From assembly GCF_900110855.1 (NCBI RefSeq), contig NZ_FOFA01000002.1, positions 558,001 to 622,000 of the forward strand: a DNA stretch of 64,000 nucleotides. Direction: 5' to 3'. Of the stretch, positions 55,105 to 64,000 are shown piece after piece. Source of the DNA: Microlunatus flavus (GTDB lineage Bacteria > Actinomycetota > Actinomycetes > Propionibacteriales > Propionibacteriaceae). The notes beneath the pieces were generated by a model. The model was not told where the DNA came from and made no database searches. It saw only the letters and a program-made list of their open reading frames with translations. How positions within the stretch are numbered: position 1 is the stretch's first letter; the number at the start of each line of letters is the position of its first letter. The translations under genes were made by a program, and so were the position numbers.

Positions 55105-56037
55105 GTGGTCGACGAGCCGGGCGCGGTGACGCAGGCGCGCCCCGTCGTCGTCATCGGCAACTTCGACGGCGTGCACCGCGGCCACGCGGAGCTGCTGCGC
55201 GACGCCCAGGCCGCCGAGCCGGGTGCCCCGCTCGTGGTCGTCACCTTCTGGCCGCACCCGATGTCGGTCGTGCGGCCCGACCAGGCGCCGCCGCTGCTGT
55301 GCACCCTCGAGCGCCGCACGGAGCTCCTGCGCGAGCACGGGGCGAGCGACGTGGTCGTGGTCGAGTTCACCCCGGAGGTCGCGTCCTGGAGCCCCGCGCG
55401 CTTCGTCGACGAGGTGCTCCGCCCGCTGCACCCCGCCCGGGTCGTGGTGGGGGAGAACTTCCGCTTCGGTTTCCGCGCGGCCGGGACGGTCGAGACGCTG
55501 GCCGCGCTGGCCGGCGACGACTTCGCGGTCACCAGCGTCCCGCTGCTCACCGACGGCAGCCAGCCCAGCTCGTCCACGCTCATCCGGCAGGCCGTCGCCG
55601 AGGGTGACCTCGGACGCGTGCGCGAGCTCAGCGACCACGCCTTCCGCTTCAGCGGGGTGGTGGTCAAGGGCGACCAGCGCGGCCGCGAGCTCGGCTTCCC
55701 GACCGCCAACGTGGCCGTCCCGCCGGGGATGGCCGTGCCCGCCGACGGCGTCTACGCCGGCTGGGTCACCCGGCTCGACGAGCCGGACGCGCCGCGCTGG
55801 CCCGCGGCCATCTCCGTGGGGACGAACCCGACCTTCGACGGTCTCGAGCGCCGCGTCGAGGCGTACGTGCTCGACCGGACCGACCTCGAGCTCTACGGCG
55901 TCCCCATCGCGGTCGACTTCTACGCGCGGCTGCGCGGCCAGGTGAAGTACGCCGGGGTGGAGGCCCTGATCGTGCAGATGCACAGCGACGTCGAGCACGC
56001 CCGCCAGGTGCTGCACGCGTCCTCGCTCGCGCTCTAG
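55105..56037 (+). CDS. ribF: Bifunctional riboflavin kinase/FAD synthetase
   Basis: RibF phosphorylates riboflavin to FMN and adenylates FMN to FAD. In this 310-residue form, the nucleotidyltransferase domain has VVIGNFDGVHRGHAELL and VVGENFRFGFRAAGTVETL, then SSSTLIRQAVAEGDL. The kinase domain starts at VVVKGDQRGRELGFPTANVAVP (PTAN motif) and holds VGTNPTFDGLERRVEAYVLD. The N-terminus is about 15-20 residues shorter than in many actinobacterial RibF proteins, because translation starts near the fold. Its location between truB and rpsO is standard. Confidence 0.95.
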   Translation: MVDEPGAVTQARPVVVIGNFDGVHRGHAELLRDAQAAEPGAPLVVVTFWPHPMSVVRPDQAPPLLCTLERRTELLREHGASDVVVVEFTPEVASWSPARFVDEVLRPLHPARVVVGENFRFGFRAAGTVETLAALAGDDFAVTSVPLLTDGSQPSSSTLIRQAVAEGDLGRVRELSDHAFRFSGVVVKGDQRGRELGFPTANVAVPPGMAVPADGVYAGWVTRLDEPDAPRWPAAISVGTNPTFDGLERRVEAYVLDRTDLELYGVPIAVDFYARLRGQVKYAGVEALIVQMHSDVEHARQVLHASSLAL

Positions 56038-56103
56038 GCCCGGCCCGCCGGCGCGCCCTCCGCGCCTGGTCACGGCCGATTTCGGATGACCGGTCGGCCC
56101 CGG

Positions 56104-56109
56104 TATGCT
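56104..56109 (+). promoter_or_regulatory. Candidate -10 element for rpsO
   Basis: TATGCT in the context CCCCGGTATGCTCGGACG lies 121 nt before the rpsO ATG. The GGTATGCTCG decamer matches the one upstream of rimP exactly. Confidence 0.45.
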
Positions 56110-56230
56110 CGGACGTGCCGTTCGATCGGCCGCGGATGCCCAAGAGCTCCCTCGCACACCGGGTGCAGACCCCATCTCGTCAGAGGCGGATCCGGGGAGC
56201 GCCGCGCAACGAGACCCCCGGAGGGGAAGC

Positions 56231-56500
56231 ATGGCGCTCGACGCTGCCGAGAAGAAGCAGATCATGGAGAAGTACGCGACCCACCCGGGCGACACAGGTT
56301 CTCCCGAGGTGCAGGTGGCGCTGCTCAGCCGCCGCATCGCGCTCCTCACCGAGCACCTCAAGGAGCACAAGCACGACCACCACACGCGTCGTGGTCTGAT
56401 GCTCCTGGTCGGCCAGCGGCGCCGGCTCCTGAACTACGCCGCCAAGACCGACATCAACCGGTACCGCTCGATCATCGAGCGCCTCGGCCTGCGTCGGTGA
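56231..56500 (+). CDS. rpsO: 30S ribosomal protein S15
   Basis: S15 (89 residues, the normal length) binds the central domain of 16S rRNA at a three-way junction. [19 protein letters not shown], the conserved HDHHTRRGL segment and the [15 protein letters not shown] end are family signatures. ATG 56231 has the GGAGGGGAAGC ribosome site. A leader of about 120 nt lies upstream, where S15 autoregulation might act; I cannot identify a specific structure there. It is followed by pnp, as in many bacteria. Confidence 0.97.
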   Translation: MALDAAEKKQIMEKYATHPGDTGSPEVQVALLSRRIALLTEHLKEHKHDHHTRRGLMLLVGQRRRLLNYAAKTDINRYRSIIERLGLRR

Positions 56501-56868
56501 CGTGACGAGCGGTCTCGCGCGGGGAAGACCCGGCGGGACCGCTCTTCTGCTCGGCCCACAACTCCATAACCGGCCCACCAGCCGAACCCACCCAGACCGC
56601 ATCCCGCACCGCCAGCCCGCCGTGGCTCGGAACCCGAGACGCCCGGTCTCCGGTAGTGGCCTTCGGGAGCCCGCGCGACACCCGCGCTGCGCCCCCGCGG
56701 ACCTCGATCGAAGACCGGCTCCCGATGCGAGCCGGAGGGCACGGCGCACGAGGCCCGCCGCTGCTGCACAGCAGCGACGAGCCGGCGCCGTACCGAACCC
56801 CGGTGCGTGGATGTGGTCCCCATCCGGCACGACCCCGACCAGGGGCGTGCCTGCGAGAAAGGACCCCC
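56501..56868 (+). other. rpsO-pnp intercistronic region with stem-loop
   Basis: This 368-nt stretch holds no convincing gene. GAGCGGTC (56507-56514) pairs with GACCGCTC (56537-56544) around a 22-nt loop that starts 6 nt after the rpsO stop. In E. coli a stem at this place is cut by RNase III and used for PNPase autoregulation. A similar role here is inference. AAAGGA 6 nt before ATG 56869 is the pnp ribosome site. The rest shows no clear structure to the eye. Confidence 0.45.
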
Positions 56869-59067
56869 ATGGAGGGACCCGACCTCAAGTTCACCGAGGC
56901 CGTCATCGACAACGGCGCCCACGGGCGTCACGTCGTGCGCTTCGAGACGGGCCTGCTGGCCCGTCAGGCCGCCGGCTCGGCGACCGTGTACCTCGACGAG
57001 GACACGATGCTGCTTTCGGCCACCACGGCCCAGAGCAAGCCGCGCGACGCCATCGACTTCTTCCCCCTGACGGTGGACGTCGAGGAGCGCATGTACGCCG
57101 CGGGCAAGATCCCCGGCTCGTTCTTCCGCCGCGAGGGCCGCCCGAGCGAGGGCGCGATCCTCACCTGCCGCCTCATCGACCGCCCGCTGCGTCCCTGCTT
57201 CGTCAAGGGGCTGCGCAACGAGGTCCAGGTCGTCGTGACGGTCATGGCGCTCAACCCGAACAAGTCCTACGACGTCGTCGCGATCAACGCCGCGTCGCTG
57301 TCCACCCAGCTCGCCGGCCTGCCGTTCACCGGTCCGGTCGGCGGCGTGCGCGTCGCCCTCGTCGGCGACGACTGGGTCGGCTTCCCCGACGTCAGCCAGC
57401 TCGCCGAGTCGACCTTCGACATGGTCGTCGCCGGCCGCGTCACCGCCACCGGTGACGTCGCCATCGCGATGGTCGAGGCCGAGTCCACCGAGCAGACCTG
57501 GGACCTCGTTCGGGCCGGCAAGACCGCGCCGACCGAAGAGGTCGTGGCTGCCGGCCTCGAGGCCTCCAAGCCGTTCATCAAGGCCCTGTGCGACGCGCAG
57601 GCCGAGCTCGCCGCGCAGTTCCCCAAGGACACCGCGGACTTCCCGATCTTCCTCGACTACAACGACGACGTGTACGCCGCCGTCGAGGACCGGGCCTCCG
57701 CCCGCCTGTCCGAGGTCATGTCGATCGCGGACAAGCAGCAGCGCGAGCAGGCGACCGACGACCTGAAGGACGAGGTCCGGGGCCACCTGGTGGCCGAGGG
57801 CTTCGAGGGTCGCGAGAAGGAGATCAGCGGCGCCTACCGCGCGCTGACCAAGAAGCTCGTCCGTCAGAAGATCCTCACCGACGGCTTCCGCATCGACGGC
57901 CGCGGCGTCCGCGACATCCGCACGCTGTCGGCCGAGGTCGCCGTCGTGCCGCGCGTCCACGGCTCGGCGCTGTTCCAGCGCGGCGAGACCCAGATCCTGG
58001 GCATCTCCACGCTGAACATGCTGGGCATGGAGCAGAAGCTCGACACGCTCGCGCCGCAGACGACCAAGCGCTACATGCACAACTACAACTTCCCGCCGTA
58101 CAGCACCGGTGAGACGGGCCGCGTGGGTTCGCCCAAGCGCCGCGAGATCGGCCACGGAGCGCTCGCCGAGCGCGCCCTGGTGCCGGTGCTGCCGACGCGC
58201 GAGGAGTTCCCCTACGCGATCCGTCAGGTCTCCGAGGCGCTGGGCTCCAACGGCTCGACCTCGATGGGCTCGGTCTGCGCCTCGACGCTGGCCCTGCTCA
58301 ACGCCGGTGTGCCGCTGCGCGCGCCGGTCGCCGGCATCGCCATGGGCCTGGTCAGCGACACCGTCGACGGGGAGACCCGCTACGTCGCGCTGACCGACAT
58401 CCTGGGCGCGGAGGACGCGTTCGGCGACATGGACTTCAAGGTCGCCGGCACGAGTCAGTTCATCACCGCGCTGCAGCTGGACACCAAGCTCGACGGCGTC
58501 CCGTCCGACGTCCTGGCCGGCGCGCTGACGCAGGCCAAGGAGGCCCGCGCCACGATCCTGGAGATCATGGCCGAGGCCATCGACACCCCGGACGAGATGA
58601 GCCTCTACGCGCCGCGGATCATCACGATCACGATCCCGGTCGACAAGATCGGCGAGGTCATCGGCCCGAAGGGCAAGGTGATCAACCAGATCCAGGACGA
58701 CACCGGTGCGCAGATCAGCATCGAGGACGACGGCACGATCTACGTCGGTGCGGACTCGGGCGACAAGGCCGAGGCCGCGCGGGCGATGATCAACGCGATC
58801 GCCAACCCGACGATGCCCGAGAAGGGCGAGCGCTACCTGGGCACGGTCGTCAAGATCACCGCCTTCGGCGCGTTCGTGTCGCTGCTGCCCGGCAAGGACG
58901 GCCTGCTGCACATCTCGAAGCTGCGCCCGCTCGCGGGCGGCTCGCGCGTCGAGAGCGTCGAGGACGTGCTGAGCGTCGGCCAGAAGCTCCAGGTCGAGAT
59001 CAGCGAGGTCGACGACCGCGGCAAGCTCTCGCTCGTCCCCGTGGTCGAGGAGCCGGTGGCCGTCTGA
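56869..59067 (+). CDS. pnp: Polyribonucleotide nucleotidyltransferase (PNPase)
   Basis: PNPase degrades RNA 3' to 5' with phosphate and can add tails; it is also linked to ppGpp synthesis in actinomycetes. The 732-residue protein has two RNase PH domains. The first is at about 10-150 with [25 protein letters not shown]; the second is at about 345-560 with [35 protein letters not shown] and [15 protein letters not shown] (catalytic Asp). The KH domain has [20 protein letters not shown], and the S1 domain has [28 protein letters not shown]. Several in-frame starts exist upstream, but ATG 56869 fits the family and has a good ribosome site. Confidence 0.97.
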   Translation: MEGPDLKFTEAVIDNGAHGRHVVRFETGLLARQAAGSATVYLDEDTMLLSATTAQSKPRDAIDFFPLTVDVEERMYAAGKIPGSFFRREGRPSEGAILTCRLIDRPLRPCFVKGLRNEVQVVVTVMALNPNKSYDVVAINAASLSTQLAGLPFTGPVGGVRVALVGDDWVGFPDVSQLAESTFDMVVAGRVTATGDVAIAMVEAESTEQTWDLVRAGKTAPTEEVVAAGLEASKPFIKALCDAQAELAAQFPKDTADFPIFLDYNDDVYAAVEDRASARLSEVMSIADKQQREQATDDLKDEVRGHLVAEGFEGREKEISGAYRALTKKLVRQKILTDGFRIDGRGVRDIRTLSAEVAVVPRVHGSALFQRGETQILGISTLNMLGMEQKLDTLAPQTTKRYMHNYNFPPYSTGETGRVGSPKRREIGHGALAERALVPVLPTREEFPYAIRQVSEALGSNGSTSMGSVCASTLALLNAGVPLRAPVAGIAMGLVSDTVDGETRYVALTDILGAEDAFGDMDFKVAGTSQFITALQLDTKLDGVPSDVLAGALTQAKEARATILEIMAEAIDTPDEMSLYAPRIITITIPVDKIGEVIGPKGKVINQIQDDTGAQISIEDDGTIYVGADSGDKAEAARAMINAIANPTMPEKGERYLGTVVKITAFGAFVSLLPGKDGLLHISKLRPLAGGSRVESVEDVLSVGQKLQVEISEVDDRGKLSLVPVVEEPVAV

Positions 59068-59108
59068 GCACCGTCGCCACCCGTACGCCCGCACGGCGCC
59101 GTCCCGAC

Positions 59109-61879
<2,771 letters not shown>

Positions 61880-61889
<10 letters not shown>

Positions 61890-61902
61890 GCCGTCGCGGC
61901 GG
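61880..61902. terminator. Weak hairpin between convergent genes
   Basis: CCGCCGC and GCGGCGG form a 7-bp stem with a 9-nt loop across the stop codon of the DUF2993 gene. It may act as a terminator toward the convergent GNAT gene that ends at 61911. Confidence 0.35.
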
Positions 61903-61910
61903 TCGGGTCG

Positions 61911-62474
61911 TCAGGCGTCGGTCCCGACCGGCAGCGTCGTGTGCAGGCGCACCTGCTCGAGGACGAGCGAGCCGTCGTCGGCGCCGATGCTCCGGGTGGC
62001 GCCGTCCGGCTCCCAGCCTGCAACCGCCAGGAAGCGGCGGAGCTCGACGTCCGGCCCGAGAACCCACCAGCGGGCGTGGGTGAAACCGTCGGCCCGCAGC
62101 GTGTCCGCACAGGCGTTGAGCAGGCGCGAGCCGTGGCCCTGGCGGCGTGCCGGAGGGTCGATCCAGAACTGGTCGACCTCGCCGTCGGCGCCCGCCTCCG
62201 CGTCCGGGTCGGCGGACGGGCCCGTGGTCGCGAAGCCGACCACCCGACCGCCGCCCCCGAGCGCGGTCAGGACGCGTTGGCGGGCGTCCCGCGGCCGGGC
62301 GAGCACCTGCTCCCAGGCCTGGACCATCTCCGCCTCGTCCACGCCGGCCAGGAGCGTCCCGCCCAGCTCTCCGGGAAGGTCGAGCCAGGCGCGGCGCTGC
62401 ACGGCGGCGATCGCCGCGGCCTCGGTCGGCCAGGCCAGCCGTACCGAGTCGGCGACCGGGAGGGGTTCGGGCAC
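61911..62474 (-). CDS. GNAT-family N-acetyltransferase
   Basis: This 187-residue protein has a single GNAT domain. VRLAWPTEAAAIAAVQRRAW is the alpha1 region, VVGFATTGP the beta4 core, and VDQFWIDPPARRQGHGSRLLNACAD the acetyl-CoA motif (RRQGHGS). ARWWVLGPDVELRRFLAVAGWEPDG is the C-terminal signature. The substrate is unknown. The minus-strand hexamer TAGCAT (62481-62486) lies exactly 6 nt before GTG 62474, so the transcript is probably leaderless. Confidence 0.87.
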   Translation of the reverse strand: MPEPLPVADSVRLAWPTEAAAIAAVQRRAWLDLPGELGGTLLAGVDEAEMVQAWEQVLARPRDARQRVLTALGGGGRVVGFATTGPSADPDAEAGADGEVDQFWIDPPARRQGHGSRLLNACADTLRADGFTHARWWVLGPDVELRRFLAVAGWEPDGATRSIGADDGSLVLEQVRLHTTLPVGTDA

Positions 62475-62717
62475 GCGGCGATGCTATCGGGGCCGGCGTG
62501 TGCCTCACGTCACAGCCGTGCCGGTGCAACGAACCGAGTGGCTGCGGCGATGGTCCGGGTGAAGTCGGCGCCCTACCTGAACCCCCGAGCAGGCATGGCG
62601 CCGACTTCGTCATGTCCTGAGCGGGCGCGGTGGGGGCACCACCCGGATCCGCCGGCGGCCGCTCCCTTACGTTGGCGAGGTATGCCCGCCGCCTGGTGGG
62701 CAGCCCGAGGAGCATCC
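62475..62717. promoter_or_regulatory. Divergent region with a perfect 12-bp inverted repeat
   Basis: This region separates the divergent GNAT and sugar-porter genes. TAGCAT at 62481-62486 (minus strand) is a candidate -10 element for the GNAT gene. GAAGTCGGCGCC (62561-62572) and GGCGCCGACTTC (62597-62608) are perfect inverted arms around a 24-nt spacer. This could be an operator for the sugar transporter, an RNA hairpin, or the trace of a small element. A GAGGAGC ribosome site precedes ATG 62718. Confidence 0.45.
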
Positions 62718-64000
62718 ATGGCGGCCGGCACGGACAAGACGACCGACGAGAAGACGGAGCGCACGAGGTCCGGCCCCCAGCAGGACGGCGGCGCCGAGGG
62801 CGTCTCCCAGGCGCTGACCGGGCGGATGCTGCTCGCCGCTGTCGTGTCGGCCATCTCGGCGCTGCTCTACGGCTACGACACCGGCATCATCTCCGGCGCG
62901 CTGCTCCAGATCCGTCGCGACTTCCAGACCGGCAACGGCATGGAGCAGGTGATCGCGGCCAGCATCCTCTTCGGCGCGGTCCTCGGCGCCGCGACGTGCA
63001 GCCGGCTCTCCGAGCGTCGGGGCCGCCGGACGACCATCCTGATCATCTCGGGGGTCTTCGTCGCCGGGACGCTGCTCTGCTCGGTCGCCCCGAACGCGAC
63101 CACCCTCGCGCTCGCCCGCATCGTGCTCGGGTTCGCCGTCGGCGGCGCCACGCAGACGGTGCCGATGTACGTCGCCGAGCTCGCGCCGGCCCGCAAGCGC
63201 GGCCGTCTCGTCCTCACCTTCCAGCTCGGCATCGGGGTGGGCATCGTGCTCGCGACGCTCGTCGGCGCGTCGGAGGCGTCGCCCTGGCGCGTCTCGGTCG
63301 GTGCTGCTGCGGTGCCGGCGGCGATCATGCTCGTCCTCATGCTCCGGCTGCCCGAGAGCCCGCGCTGGCTGGTCAAGGCCGACCGGCGCGACGACGCCCG
63401 CGAGGTGCTGCGCGGTGTGCGCGAGGAGGGCAGCGACCTCGATGCGGAGCTGCAGGAGATCGTCGACCTCGAGGAGGAGGAGCGTTCCGCCGGCGACGGC
63501 AACCGCGGCTGGCGGGGGCTCCGCCAGGCCTGGGTGCGTCCCGCGCTCGTGGTCGGCCTCGGCATCGCGATCTTCACGCAGCTGAGCGGCATCGAGATGA
63601 TCATCTACTACGCACCGACGATCCTCACCGACAACGGCTTCTCGGAGACCGCCGCCCTGCGCGTCAGCCTGGCGCTCGGTGTGACCTACCTCGTGATGAT
63701 GATCGTGGGCCTGACCATCGTCGACAAGGTCGGCCGGCGCCGCCTGACGCTGATCATGGTGCCGGGGGCCGCCCTCGCCCTGGCCGTGCTGGGCGCGCTC
63801 TTCGTCACGGGCCACAGCGGGCCCGACGACATCCCGTTCATCATCGCCTGCCTCATCGTCTTCATGTTCTTCAACGCCGGCGGCCTGCAGCTGATGGGCT
63901 GGCTGACCGGGTCGGAGATCTACCCGCTGGCCGTGCGCAGCGCCGGGACGAGCGCGCAGTCGGTCGCGCTGTGGAGCACGAACATGCTCATCACCCTGAC
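62718..64000 (+). CDS. Sugar-porter MFS transporter, truncated by the window end
   Basis: About 427 residues are visible, and the frame runs off the right edge. After a polar lead (1-35) come at least ten membrane helices. The sugar-porter signatures are all there: LLYGYDTGIISGALL in helix 1, LSERRGRRTT in loop 2-3, LPESPRWLVK before the central loop, QLSGIEMIIYYAPTIL in helix 7 and VDKVGRRRL in loop 8-9. Members import hexoses, pentoses or polyols with protons; the substrate is not predictable. Close to the C-terminal end, GWLTGSEIYPLAVRSAGTS matches the helix 10 loop with the E-YP motif. It is divergent from the GNAT gene. Confidence 0.93.
   Translation, partial: MAAGTDKTTDEKTERTRSGPQQDGGAEGVSQALTGRMLLAAVVSAISALLYGYDTGIISGALLQIRRDFQTGNGMEQVIAASILFGAVLGAATCSRLSERRGRRTTILIISGVFVAGTLLCSVAPNATTLALARIVLGFAVGGATQTVPMYVAELAPARKRGRLVLTFQLGIGVGIVLATLVGASEASPWRVSVGAAAVPAAIMLVLMLRLPESPRWLVKADRRDDAREVLRGVREEGSDLDAELQEIVDLEEEERSAGDGNRGWRGLRQAWVRPALVVGLGIAIFTQLSGIEMIIYYAPTILTDNGFSETAALRVSLALGVTYLVMMIVGLTIVDKVGRRRLTLIMVPGAALALAVLGALFVTGHSGPDDIPFIIACLIVFMFFNAGGLQLMGWLTGSEIYPLAVRSAGTSAQSVALWSTNMLITL

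Overview
The window is very GC-rich chromosomal DNA from an actinomycete. GTG starts are frequent, stop-start overlaps are tight, and the gene blocks dxr-rip1-ispG, proS/DUF4439/rimP-nusA-rnpM-infB-rbfA-truB-ribF-rpsO-pnp and dapB follow an order well known in Actinomycetota. Protein details (E. coli-type ArgG, RpsO, IF2) would fit a member of Propionibacteriales or Micrococcales, but I cannot fix the genus. I see no rRNA, tRNA, CRISPR array, insertion sequence or prophage.

Region 1 (1-20113) is a cell-surface polysaccharide locus. Two Wzz-like membrane proteins are divergent (the first is cut by the window edge). A plus-strand operon adds an O-antigen-ligase/polymerase-type protein and two glycosyltransferases. 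It converges on an eight-gene minus-strand operon (14071 to 5127) in which all seven junctions are 4-nt overlaps. That operon encodes a Gfo/Idh/MocA sugar dehydrogenase, an NAD-sugar epimerase, two DegT-type aminotransferases, a left-handed-beta-helix acyltransferase, a flippase and two GT4 glycosyltransferases. The set reads as a pathway for an N-acylated (possibly di-amino) sugar, its assembly and its export. Just upstream lies a 1977-residue secreted protein with an N,N-dimethylformamidase-like domain followed by DUF4082 and Big_5-type repeats. It is the most unusual gene of the window.

Region 2 (20401-34368) is mainly housekeeping: a lipoprotein, dxr, the site-2 protease rip1, ispG, a DUF4081-type GNAT gene, an E. 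coli-type argG, a secreted GH6 cellulase behind a CebR/CelR-like operator, an alpha/beta-hydrolase lipase, an MFS exporter and proS. A family-2 glycosyltransferase gene is inserted between rip1 and ispG.

Region 3 (34387-46815) holds a large APC-superfamily permease, a complete kdp potassium operon (a 27-residue membrane ORF, then kdpF-A-B-C-D-E) with phased TTCACG repeats upstream, a TauE/SafE permease and a DUF4439 lipoprotein. Region 4 (46921-61889) is the translation and RNA-metabolism superoperon rimP-nusA-rnpM-infB, then rbfA-truB, ribF, rpsO, pnp, an M16 protease, dapB and a DUF2993 protein. A RIO-type kinase gene in antisense orientation interrupts infB-rbfA. The window ends in a GNAT gene and a truncated sugar-porter MFS gene. 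Several housekeeping genes have a TANNNT hexamer exactly 6 nt before the start codon, which suggests leaderless transcripts.
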